From the NCBI GenBank assembly GCA_015487835.1, contig WFOY01000006.1, positions 1 through 12,967 on the forward strand: DNA of 12,967 nucleotides. Reading direction: 5' to 3'. Origin of the DNA: Aquificaceae bacterium (lineage in GTDB: Bacteria > Aquificota > Aquificia > Aquificales > Aquificaceae). Positions 1 through 6,344 of this stretch are shown here, piece by piece. The translations under genes were made by a program, and so were the position numbers. Within the stretch, counting starts at the first letter, position 1, and every line of letters starts with the position of its first letter. A model generated the notes under the pieces. It saw only the letters and a list, made by a program, of their open reading frames with translations, ran no database searches and was not told the DNA's origin.

Positions 1-315
1 ACCCTTCTCCATGCTTATCTCTATGCCTATGCCTCCGAACTCACCCTCCGTCTCCTGCATGAACTCCTTGTACTTATCGGGAGGGAAGAAGGCGGAGAAC
101 GGGTCCAAGGAGGACACCATACCGTTCAGTGCCCCGTAGATCAGGTCCTTTATGTTTGGCTCCTTAACGTAGTTTTCCTTCACTATCTTCAGCACATCGC
201 TGAAGAGCTTGAGGTAGGAGTACTCGTCCTCCTTTGAGACCGTCTTGGATACGCCGACGAAGAAGCCAGCCAGGAAGAATATGCCCGCTATAACTGGCAG
301 GAAGAACCTTCTCAT
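1..315 (-). CDS. ctpA: C-terminal processing peptidase (S41 family), N-terminal part, cut by left edge
   Basis: Only the first 105 residues lie in the window; the 3' end is beyond position 1. The protein starts with an uncleaved-anchor or signal-type segment (MRRFF followed by about 17 hydrophobic residues to VGVSK). A helical stretch typical of CtpA/Prc proteases follows (LFSDVLKIVKENYV, then ALNGMVSSLDPFSAF and the PPDKYKEF segment). It enters the PDZ domain at EFGGIGIEIS, where the window ends. The Ser/Lys catalytic region is not visible. Family members are periplasmic proteases that cut envelope proteins near their C-termini. The start is ATG at 315, preceded by GGGGTGA at 320-326 and overlapping the upstream stop as ATGA, so translation is probably coupled. 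The N-terminal pattern is characteristic, so the family call is firm; the substrate is unknown. Confidence 0.9.
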   Translation of the reverse strand, partial: MRRFFLPVIAGIFFLAGFFVGVSKTVSKEDEYSYLKLFSDVLKIVKENYVKEPNIKDLIYGALNGMVSSLDPFSAFFPPDKYKEFMQETEGEFGGIGIEISMEKG

Positions 316-713
316 CTTCTCACCCCTTCGGAGATCTTTATAGTCCTCACCTCACCGATATAGAAGGTAACGGATCCTGAGTCTGACCTTGCAGTGCACC
401 TCATCCCCCTGTCCACCTCGAAGACCTCCTCCTTACCACCTCTGGTTACCACCTTTACCTTGGTGGGGTTCTCGTCACCGAGGACCTCTATCTTCTCTAT
501 CAGCTTTATAGGTATCCTGTACCTCAGAGTTCCCCTCCTGAGCTTAAGCTCCGGATCCCCGTCGCAGAGGAGCCCCCTGAGGTCGTGATCCACACCTCTT
601 GAGTCTACGACCTTTACCCTCAGATCCTCCGCTTCGGGAGGAACCCTCTGGGGTTCAGACATCCCAAGCGAGAGGAAAGCTAAAACTAACGGCAAGCCTC
701 TGTATTTCTTCAT
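312..713 (-). CDS. Small predicted secreted/periplasmic protein, unknown function
   Basis: The product is 133 residues and not a family I recognise. It begins with a short signal-peptide-like segment (MKKYRG, then about 10 hydrophobic residues ending near LSLGMSE), so export is likely. The remaining ~110 residues are beta-rich and charged. Two cysteines (about C50 and C106) could form a disulfide outside the cytoplasm. There are no further membrane segments. The ATG at 713 lies 11 nt after the Crp-family stop and has a modest AGGGA ribosome site close by. The stop overlaps the ctpA start by 4 nt (ATGA), so the two are probably made together. Protease partners or adaptors are sometimes encoded beside ctp genes, but a role as a CtpA partner is only a guess from position. 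Confidence 0.75.
   Translation of the reverse strand: MKKYRGLPLVLAFLSLGMSEPQRVPPEAEDLRVKVVDSRGVDHDLRGLLCDGDPELKLRRGTLRYRIPIKLIEKIEVLGDENPTKVKVVTRGGKEEVFEVDRGMRCTARSDSGSVTFYIGEVRTIKISEGVRR
320..326 (-). promoter_or_regulatory. Ribosome binding site of ctpA
   Basis: GGGGTGA on the minus strand lies 4 nt before the ATG at 315, inside the last codons of the upstream gene. It matches the GGTGA part of the usual anti-SD complement and supports that start. Confidence 0.6.
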
Positions 714-724
714 GCTTCCCTATT

Positions 725-1447
725 TTATACCAAAAGCTTCTCCAGCTCTCTCCGGTTCAGGATCTCTATGTAGCCCCTCTCGGTGTTTATGATCCCCTGC
801 TTCTTCCACCTGCTCATAACTCTTATGGCAGTTTCCACGGTTGTTCCAGTCATCTCCGCTATGTCCTGTCTCGTTAGGGGAAGCCTTATCACTATGTTCC
901 CGTTCTTCTTCACCCCTATCCTGTCCGCCAGTTCGAGTATCACCTTGGCTATCCTCTCCTCCACCCTTCCCGAGGCTATGCTCTTGAGGATCTCGTAGGT
1001 CTGGAGCAGGTTGGCCGTCGCATCACAGGTCATCTTTATGGCTATCGCAGGATACTTTATCGCCAGGTTGATGAAGTCTCTGTTGGATATGTAGAGGACC
1101 CTGGAGCTGAGGACGGCCATAGCGGTGTAGGTGTTCTTAGGAGCGTTCTTACCCCACTCTATCCAGCCGAAGACGTCTCCAGGGAAGACAAGCCTCACTA
1201 TTATGGTCTTCCCGTCCTGGGTCTCCTTCAGGAGCTTGACGAGCCCCTCCACGAGTATGAATATGCCCGGTTCCGCGTCCTCCTCAAAGAACAGGTAGTC
1301 TCCCTTGGTGTAGTCCCTCAGGTTCATGTATCTTACGGCCTCTCTCAGCTCCTCGGCCCCCAGGTCCTCGAAGAGGTGAACCTTCCTTATGAACTCGATC
1401 TTTATATCTTCTGGAGTTTTCCTCGGGTGAGCAACTCTTTTTCCCAT
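725..1447 (-). CDS. Crp/Fnr family transcriptional regulator
   Basis: The product is 240 residues with the family's usual order. A cyclic-nucleotide-binding-like beta barrel spans about residues 22-130 (FEDLGAEEL, then YLFFEEDAEPGIFILVEGLVK and FPGDVFGW). A long dimer helix covers about 140-180. A winged helix-turn-helix lies at about 189-222 (PLTRQDIAEMTGTTVETAIR). The recognition helix has E205 and R209, as in FNR-type proteins, but Ile208 where FNR has Ser. There is a single cysteine (C141), so an FNR-style four-Cys iron-sulfur cluster can be excluded. The cAMP-binding residues of Crp are not obviously conserved, so the effector is unknown. The start ATG at 1447 is fixed by a strong AGGAGG six bases upstream; this makes the gene overlap the aminopeptidase gene by 46 nt. 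It could regulate its own operon, but I found no clear operator. Confidence 0.9.
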   Translation of the reverse strand: MGKRVAHPRKTPEDIKIEFIRKVHLFEDLGAEELREAVRYMNLRDYTKGDYLFFEEDAEPGIFILVEGLVKLLKETQDGKTIIVRLVFPGDVFGWIEWGKNAPKNTYTAMAVLSSRVLYISNRDFINLAIKYPAIAIKMTCDATANLLQTYEILKSIASGRVEERIAKVILELADRIGVKKNGNIVIRLPLTRQDIAEMTGTTVETAIRVMSRWKKQGIINTERGYIEILNRRELEKLLV

Positions 1448-2484
1448 CCTCTTCCTCCTACAAGAACTGTTGGTTCAAAGACCACATAATCGGTGTGGAA
1501 ACCGACCCTGTTGGTCCCACCGAAGGTGTGGTTATCACCTATGGCCACGTGGACCGTCCCCAGGATCTTCTCCGCCTCCAGCAGGTTGTCGGGTCTGGAA
1601 GCCTTAGGGTTGGTCCCTACACCGAACTCGGCTATAAACCTCGCCTCCGGCATCCTCTTGAAGATGTCCTCTATGAAGTTTCTGTATTCCTCAAAACCCT
1701 CTATGTCCTCAACGCCTCCCCCTATGAACTTGAAGGTGAGCGGCCTCTCTAAGGGCCTGTCCGGGGCGTAGAGTATGACGAGCCTGCCGTAAGCCTCGTT
1801 CTCGACAGGGGCTATGAAGGCCTCCCCAGCGGGCAGGTTCCCGAAGTCTCCAGGATTGTGGAAGAGACCTGTGTCCGGTATTCCCTTCCTGCCCTTTATG
1901 GAGAACTCTATGTCCGTCCCGTACTCGGACCTCACGTGAACCCACTCGCCCTCGGTCAGGATCTCCGCTATGTCTCTGCTCAGCCTCGCAACGTAATCCC
2001 AGTCCACGTCCATGGAGGTGAGGAACATGGAAGGATCGAAGAGGGGCATCGAGGCGTATCTCACACCGAAGTGGTCCGTCAGGACCTTTCTGTAGAAGGT
2101 GTGGGTCGTGGAGAAGTAGGGGAAGGCTACCACGACCTTTGGGACGCCGACCGCCTTCTCCTTGAGGATGCTGATCACCTCTTCTACCGGGTAGCTCTCC
2201 TTGGACAGGATCCTTTCGATCAGCCCCGCCTCCTTCAGCGTGTCTATGGCCTCGTCACCGAAGGTTATCCTCCAGAGATCCTCGGGCGGTTCCGTCCCAT
2301 GCACCTTAAGGGAACCGTAAACCAGACTCCTCACATCATCCGTGAACTCCTTGCCAACCTCCACGAACTCATCTATGAGATCCACCAGGTAGTCCTTCTC
2401 GTCGTCTGTAAATACGAGTAGACTTTCACCAGTCTTCAGGTTCAGATTTATCTTGTAGAGGTTTCGTATTTGGTCTCCAAACAT
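1402..2484 (-). CDS. M29-like (thermophilic) aminopeptidase
   Basis: The product is 360 residues, shorter than the ~410 usual for classical M29 enzymes; the N-terminal half looks compacted. The C-terminal half carries the family's metal-site motifs. These are NLPAGEAFIAPVE (E221), AEFGVGTNP (E286), and the run KILGTVHVAIGDN...GGTNRVGFHTDYV with H312, H330 and D332. Those residues correspond to the two-metal ligands of M29 peptidases, so the enzyme is probably a metal-dependent cytoplasmic aminopeptidase removing N-terminal residues from peptides. There is no signal peptide or membrane segment. ATG at 2484 follows the MCE gene by 27 nt, an AT-rich stretch with a weak AGGG before the start. The last 15 codons overlap the Crp/Fnr gene. 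The family call is good; substrate preference cannot be read. Confidence 0.85.
   Translation of the reverse strand: MFGDQIRNLYKINLNLKTGESLLVFTDDEKDYLVDLIDEFVEVGKEFTDDVRSLVYGSLKVHGTEPPEDLWRITFGDEAIDTLKEAGLIERILSKESYPVEEVISILKEKAVGVPKVVVAFPYFSTTHTFYRKVLTDHFGVRYASMPLFDPSMFLTSMDVDWDYVARLSRDIAEILTEGEWVHVRSEYGTDIEFSIKGRKGIPDTGLFHNPGDFGNLPAGEAFIAPVENEAYGRLVILYAPDRPLERPLTFKFIGGGVEDIEGFEEYRNFIEDIFKRMPEARFIAEFGVGTNPKASRPDNLLEAEKILGTVHVAIGDNHTFGGTNRVGFHTDYVVFEPTVLVGGRGWEKELLTRGKLQKI
1454..1459 (-). promoter_or_regulatory. Strong ribosome binding site of the Crp/Fnr gene inside the upstream gene
   Basis: A perfect AGGAGG on the minus strand is followed by AAGAGG and then ATG at 1447. It lies within the coding sequence for the Gly-Gly-Arg near the aminopeptidase C-terminus. 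It decides the regulator's start and makes the 46-nt gene overlap credible. Confidence 0.8.
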
Positions 2485-2511
2485 AGCTACCCTAATAAAT
2501 TAATATAAAAC

Positions 2512-4077
2512 TCAGGGAAAGGGTAAACCCAACCCGCCCAGAAGGTACTTGAGCGACTCCTCAGAGAACTCTAAACCGGCCCCTATGAACACACCCCTCA
2601 GCCTGTCGTTCAGGAGGTCATCTCCCCCGAAGCGGGTGTAAACAGGCCCCCTTAACCTTAGCTGGAGGCCCACCTGGAGGAGGGGCTTTAAGTTCTCCTC
2701 CTCGGGTCTGTCCTTCCTACCCACATCCCAGACGTCCGTGTAGAACCTCATCCTTCTTGAAGGAACGAAGTCAAAGCCCACACCGCCCGTGGACTCCTTC
2801 AGACCTGCCCTTACGGTGAAGTATCTGTCCCCCCACAGGAAGAAGTTTTTACCTACCTGGAGTGTGAACTCGGGTTTAAACTCCTTCTTAACGATCTCCT
2901 GGCCGTCTATCAGCTGCTCTGTGTAGACCCTTCCCCTCGAGTCCCCAACCACTTCAAGAAGGTAGTAGGTGCTCCTCTCCGGCTGGATCTTCAAGGATAT
3001 GAAGCCCTTGGAGTCACCACCGCTGTAAAGCTCTCCTCCAAAACCGAGATAGATCTGGGTCTCGGTTATCACCTCCCCAGCCTCTCCGAAGAGTCTGGCC
3101 CCTTTGGTCACGCTCTCGTAAAGCTCTTCGTCGTGGACCAGCTTCCCTATGGTCCCCTCCCCGCTCTCTATCTTCTCCAGTATCTTGTCAAGCCTCTGGG
3201 AGCTGGTCCTCAACCTCTCCGTCACCACCGCCAAGTTTCTGACCGAGACCCTTATGTCCTCCCTGTTCTCCTCGAGTATACCCGATAGGTTCTCTGCCAA
3301 GGAGTTGAGGTTGGACACGAGCGTGGGAAGGTCCTCTTTTAGGTCCTCGGAGACGTCCCTCAGACTTGAGACTACCCTCCTTATGTCCTCCCTGTTCTCC
3401 CCCGCTATCTGGGAGAGTTGATCCGCCAACCTGTCCACCGAGGCTACAGCCTCCGGGAGGGTGGTGTTCAGGTTCTCGGTCAGCTGGGCCATCTGGTCTA
3501 TCAGCTTCTTAAGGTTCTCCCTGTTCTCCTCGGTGACCTGCCTGAGGAGGTCCGTGAGATCTCTGAGGTTTCTGATCGCCTCCCTTATGCTCCTTCTGTT
3601 CTCCTCGAGGACCTCCTTCAGGCTCTCCGCAACCTCCCTGAAGCTCTCCGCAGTCCTCGTGAGCTCCCTCACTAACCTGTCCGTGTCAGCCACCTCCTCG
3701 GTGGCCTTTACCTCCTCCCCCTCCGCCAGATACCCAGCCTGCGGCGATCCGGGAACTATACCAAGGTACTTGTCTCCCATAAGACCGAGCGTGCCTATGT
3801 AAGCCCTCGCATCCCTGTAGATCCTTATGTCCTCCCTAACCTGGAAGGTGACCCTGACCTTTCCCTCCTCTAAGGTGAGATCCCTGACCGTTCCGGCCCT
3901 CACGCCCGCTACCCTAACCTCGGCCCCAACCGAGAGGCCACCCACGTCCTCAAAGTAGGCGTAGTACTCCTTAGCTTTCGGTTTGAGGAGGGGGACCTCA
4001 CCGAAGGTGAGTATGAGAAAGGCAAAGGCGAAGGCTGTAACTAAGACAAATACTCCTAACTTGACCTCCCTCGCCAT
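2512..4077 (-). CDS. MCE/MlaD-family envelope transport protein with long coiled coil and C-terminal barrel-like domain
   Basis: The product is 521 residues from the ATG at 4077. An N-terminal membrane anchor (about 6-27, after MAREVKLG) is followed by one MCE/MlaD domain (about 37-115: YYAYFEDVGGLSVGAEVRVAG, then GLMGDKYLGI). A long polar helical region (about 135-315) contains repeated ENRE motifs and no prolines except LP breaks. It ends with GEGTIGKLVHDEEL. A C-terminal segment (about 335-505) alternates polar and aromatic/hydrophobic residues like outer-membrane beta strands and ends GVFIGAGLEFSEESLKYLLGG. MCE proteins carry lipids between the two membranes. Here anchor, MCE ring domain, spacer and possible outer-membrane domain are on one chain. 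No MlaE permease or MlaF ATPase gene is in the window. The stop of the DUF488 gene overlaps this ATG (TGATG); a TTG one codon earlier is a less likely start. Confidence 0.88.
   Translation of the reverse strand: MAREVKLGVFVLVTAFAFAFLILTFGEVPLLKPKAKEYYAYFEDVGGLSVGAEVRVAGVRAGTVRDLTLEEGKVRVTFQVREDIRIYRDARAYIGTLGLMGDKYLGIVPGSPQAGYLAEGEEVKATEEVADTDRLVRELTRTAESFREVAESLKEVLEENRRSIREAIRNLRDLTDLLRQVTEENRENLKKLIDQMAQLTENLNTTLPEAVASVDRLADQLSQIAGENREDIRRVVSSLRDVSEDLKEDLPTLVSNLNSLAENLSGILEENREDIRVSVRNLAVVTERLRTSSQRLDKILEKIESGEGTIGKLVHDEELYESVTKGARLFGEAGEVITETQIYLGFGGELYSGGDSKGFISLKIQPERSTYYLLEVVGDSRGRVYTEQLIDGQEIVKKEFKPEFTLQVGKNFFLWGDRYFTVRAGLKESTGGVGFDFVPSRRMRFYTDVWDVGRKDRPEEENLKPLLQVGLQLRLRGPVYTRFGGDDLLNDRLRGVFIGAGLEFSEESLKYLLGGLGLPFP
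3261..3528 (-). repeat. 43-codon tandem repeat in the MCE protein coiled coil
   Basis: The decamer ccctgttctc recurs at 3261-3270, 3390-3399 and 3519-3528, exactly 129 bp apart each time, which is 43 codons. It encodes the ENRE motif on the minus strand. The residues between also align: LTENLNTTLPEAVASVDRLA in one copy and VSEDLKEDLPTLVSNLNSLA in the next. A fourth, diverged ENR lies 25 codons nearer the N-terminus. This is an internal duplication that would lengthen the helix. Confidence 0.8.
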
Positions 4078-4520
4078 CAATATATAGTATCGTACAGACC
4101 CTTCGGGTGTGTCTCGGTTCTGACCTCGTCAATTATGTGAACCACCTCGATACCCAGCCTGGTGAGATGGTCAGCTATGAACCTCCTGTGGCACCTTCTC
4201 CAGTCCCTCTCAGCACACATGAGGGCCACCCTCCTCTCCCTGATCAATTTCACGATCCTGTTTATCGCGGTCCTGAACTGTTCCTTTCTCGTGAAGTTTG
4301 CGTAACCTTCCCTCCTGAAGCCTCCGATCTGGGGTAGGTGAAGGTAGCCTATGTTCTCCTTCCTCAGAGTCTCCTCCAGGGACTCCTTAGAGAAGTGGGG
4401 GAACCTGGAGCTGTAAGGTCTGATCCTCACGTCCACAAGAAGGTCTATCCCGTAGGTTCTCAGTATGTTTACGAACTCCCCTATATCCCTGGAGCTGTGT
4501 CCTATGGAGTACACCCTCAA
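4077..4520 (-). CDS. DUF488 family protein
   Basis: The product is 147 residues and matches the DUF488 pattern. Visible motifs are YSIGHSS at the N-terminus, then DLLVDVRIRPYSSRFPHFS, IGYLHLPQIGG, and the C-terminal ALMCAERDWRRCHRRFIADHL with C102, E104, C110 and H111. The conserved IGHS, DVR and C-x-E...CHR set suggests an enzyme active site, but the biochemical role of the family is not established to my knowledge. There is no signal peptide. The start is taken as TTG at 4520, which overlaps the sirtuin stop as TTGA; GTG at 4514 (giving MYSIGHSS) is a real alternative, and neither has a well-spaced ribosome site. The stop overlaps the MCE start by one base. Tight coupling to the sirtuin suggests the two proteins are made in step. 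Confidence 0.85.
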   Translation of the reverse strand: MRVYSIGHSSRDIGEFVNILRTYGIDLLVDVRIRPYSSRFPHFSKESLEETLRKENIGYLHLPQIGGFRREGYANFTRKEQFRTAINRIVKLIRERRVALMCAERDWRRCHRRFIADHLTRLGIEVVHIIDEVRTETHPKGLYDTIY

Positions 4521-5200
4521 AGCTGGTCCAAAACCTCCCTCAGTCCCTCGGTGGCACCCTTCCTGATCGAGAGGTCCGCGTAGGGCGTCACGGGCGTCTC
4601 CTCCGGGTTTATCTCTATCACCCTGGCACCGCTCCTCTTAGCCACAAAGGGCAACTCTGCGGCCGGGTACACCTGGGCCGAGGTCCCTATCACAAGGAAG
4701 ATATCCGCCTCCGAGGAAAGTCTGTAGGCCTCTTCGAGTTCCTCCTGGGGAAGGGTCTCTCCGAACCAGACAACGTCAGGTCTTAGGAGACCTCCGCACT
4801 CCTTACACTTTGGCGGCAGATCCTCCAGGGGGACCCTCTCATCGTAGTACCTTACCCTGCAGATCACACACCTTACCCTCCATATGTTCCCGTGGAGTTC
4901 TATGACCTTCTTCGAACCAGCCCTCTGGTGGAGGCCGTCCACGTTTTGGGTTATTATCCGGAGGTCCCTCCTCCTTTCGAGTTCCGCTAAGATCCTGTGG
5001 GCCTCGCTCGGCTGGGCCTTCGCTATCATCTCCCTCCTCCAGTTGTACCACTCCCACACGACCTTGGGATCCCTCCGGAAGGCCTCAGGTGTCGCCAGAT
5101 CTCTTGGATCGTACTTCCTCCAGAGACCCTCCTTCCCCCTGAAGGTGGGGACACCGCTCTCGGCGGATATGCCCGCCCCGGTGAGAACGACTATCCTCAT
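4517..5200 (-). CDS. cobB: NAD-dependent protein deacylase, sirtuin (SIR2) family, class III type
   Basis: The product is 227 residues, a normal length for a bacterial sirtuin. Every core motif is present: TGAGISAESGVPTFRG (7-22, NAD site), TQNVDGLH (84-91), catalytic HG (H103), the four zinc cysteines C111, C114, C132 and C135, GTSAQVYPAA and EINPEE. Y52 and R55 (YNWR) match the Tyr-x-x-Arg pair of class III sirtuins such as E. coli CobB and SIRT5, which accept succinyl- or malonyl-lysine as well as acetyl-lysine. The reaction uses NAD+ and gives nicotinamide and O-acyl-ADP-ribose. It is the first gene of the leftward operon. Its ATG at 5200 is only 27 bp from the divergent PilZ gene, and the ribosome site is weak. 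The gene symbol reflects family similarity; the function is confidently called. Confidence 0.93.
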   Translation of the reverse strand: MRIVVLTGAGISAESGVPTFRGKEGLWRKYDPRDLATPEAFRRDPKVVWEWYNWRREMIAKAQPSEAHRILAELERRRDLRIITQNVDGLHQRAGSKKVIELHGNIWRVRCVICRVRYYDERVPLEDLPPKCKECGGLLRPDVVWFGETLPQEELEEAYRLSSEADIFLVIGTSAQVYPAAELPFVAKRSGARVIEINPEETPVTPYADLSIRKGATEGLREVLDQL

Positions 5201-5227
5201 CCTACGACTTAAGTTTACAATACCATC
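5201..5227. promoter_or_regulatory. 27-bp divergent intergenic region with palindrome
   Basis: This is the only space between the sirtuin gene (leftward) and the PilZ gene (rightward). It contains the 8-bp palindrome ACTTAAGT (5207-5214). A TACAAT lies at 5216-5221 on the plus strand, and TAAACT (5212-5217) on the minus strand is 11 nt before the sirtuin ATG. Both promoters must share this space and extend into the flanking coding regions. I see no clear -35 box in either direction. Confidence 0.4.
5216..5221 (+). promoter_or_regulatory. Possible -10 element (TACAAT) for a leaderless PilZ transcript
   Basis: TACAAT ends 6 nt before the GTG at 5228, so initiation about 7 nt downstream would fall on the start codon itself. 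No Shine-Dalgarno sequence is present. A matching -35 is not visible. Confidence 0.4.
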
Positions 5228-6310
5228 GTGGGCCAGAGGATAAGAGACTTACTAAGCAGGCTGTCCGAGGATAGGGAGTTCTTCGCAAGCTACAGGGACA
5301 CCTTTGTGGACAACTTCCTATCATCGCTGGAGGACGATGTACCCGGAGTCATAAACTCCCAGACCATAAGGGTTCTCGTCAGAAAGGTCTACGCTGTCCT
5401 CTTCTCCTTCAGGGACACCACCGAGGAGGAGGTCTTCAACCTCTTTTACTCCCTCGCTACCCACGGTGTGGACATAAAGAAGCCCCTTACCAAGAGCCTC
5501 CTCAGACTCGTGAGGGACTACATAGACCACATATCCGAGAAGGAAGGGAACTTCAAGAAGGTCAAGGACCTGATAGATCTTGTGGATCTCATACTCCACA
5601 TAACCGAGACAGCTTACAGCAGGTATTTAAGAGAACTCAGAGAAAAGGCCGGTCTCGAAGAGGATATAAAGGCGGACGTGGGAACGGTGATCAACTTGGT
5701 CGAGGAACTAAAGACAAAGGGGGAGGATGTGGAGATCCTGGCCTACTACAAGGAGGTGCCCGTCGTGTGCAGGTCCAGAATTCTCGATATACACGATAAG
5801 GACGTCACCGTAGAGATGTGTGACCTCAACATATTCAGGAAGGATGCGGACCTTTACCTGAAGATAAAGAACCTCCCCAAAACTGTGGGTGTGAAGGTCT
5901 CCGAGGTGGACCACTCCGCCGGCGCCGCCAAACTTGAGGTCCTTGGCCTTGTGGACCTTCCCCAGGAGAGGAGGAGGTTCGTAAGGGTCGTCCCTGAGGA
6001 CCCCGTTCCGGTGCATGTGGAAAAAGAAGACTGGAAGACGGTAGGGTCCATGGCGGACGTGTCCGTAGGAGGCGTAGGTGTTTACCTCAAGGACCCTGAC
6101 GACCTCAAGGCCGGCGACGTGGTCAGGGTGAGGTTCGACCTGCCGAAGGGAACGGTTGACACCTTGGGTGTGGTGAGATACGTCCTGGAGAGGGGGGAGG
6201 TGTACAGGATAGGTGTCCAGTACGACCTCGACCTTAAACAGGAGGACGTGGTGAGCGATTACGTTATGGACAGGCAGTTCGAGATCCTGAGGGAGCTTAA
6301 AGGTTTATAG
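5228..6310 (+). CDS. PilZ-domain c-di-GMP-binding protein with helical N-terminal domain
   Basis: The product is 360 residues. Residues 1-160 are predicted helical and not a family I can name. Residues ~165-245 are strand-rich and resemble the YcgR-type N-terminal barrel (PilZN) that often precedes PilZ. The PilZ domain is at ~246-345. Its two ligand motifs are intact: RxxxR at R249-R253 (ERRRFVRV) and DxSxxG at D277-G282 (ADVSVGG). c-di-GMP binding is therefore likely, but the output partner is unknown. There is no signal peptide or membrane segment, so it is cytoplasmic. The start is GTG at 5228 with no Shine-Dalgarno sequence; I see no better in-frame start. The next gene encodes a c-di-GMP phosphodiesterase-type protein, which fits a receptor/enzyme pair. 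Motility, adhesion or polysaccharide control are the usual outputs. Confidence 0.88.
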   Translation: MGQRIRDLLSRLSEDREFFASYRDTFVDNFLSSLEDDVPGVINSQTIRVLVRKVYAVLFSFRDTTEEEVFNLFYSLATHGVDIKKPLTKSLLRLVRDYIDHISEKEGNFKKVKDLIDLVDLILHITETAYSRYLRELREKAGLEEDIKADVGTVINLVEELKTKGEDVEILAYYKEVPVVCRSRILDIHDKDVTVEMCDLNIFRKDADLYLKIKNLPKTVGVKVSEVDHSAGAAKLEVLGLVDLPQERRRFVRVVPEDPVPVHVEKEDWKTVGSMADVSVGGVGVYLKDPDDLKAGDVVRVRFDLPKGTVDTLGVVRYVLERGEVYRIGVQYDLDLKQEDVVSDYVMDRQFEILRELKGL

Positions 6311-6329
6311 CTTTACACTCAACTAATAT

Positions 6330-6335
6330 TAAAAT
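6330..6335 (+). promoter_or_regulatory. Possible -10 element (TAAAAT) before the EAL gene
   Basis: The 34-bp gap 6311-6344 is AT-rich, unlike its surroundings, and holds TAATATT and TAAAAT ending 9 nt before the ATG at 6345. A TTTACA at 6312-6317 resembles a -35 but is only 12 bp away, too close for a standard sigma-70 promoter. There is no Shine-Dalgarno sequence. Confidence 0.35.
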
Positions 6336-6344
6336 GAATACTAC

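Noticed and set aside
725..1447. FNR-type oxygen sensor
   Set aside because: Only one cysteine is present, so the four-cysteine iron-sulfur site of FNR cannot form; only the DNA-binding domain is FNR-like.
1858..2421. Plus-strand open frame of 187 codons opposite the M29 aminopeptidase
   Set aside because: The minus-strand product carries all the M29 metal-site motifs; this frame has no motif and no start signal.
4078..4080. TTG one codon upstream as the MCE protein start
   Set aside because: The adjacent ATG at 4077 is the stronger initiator and gives the TGATG coupling seen elsewhere; the difference is one residue.
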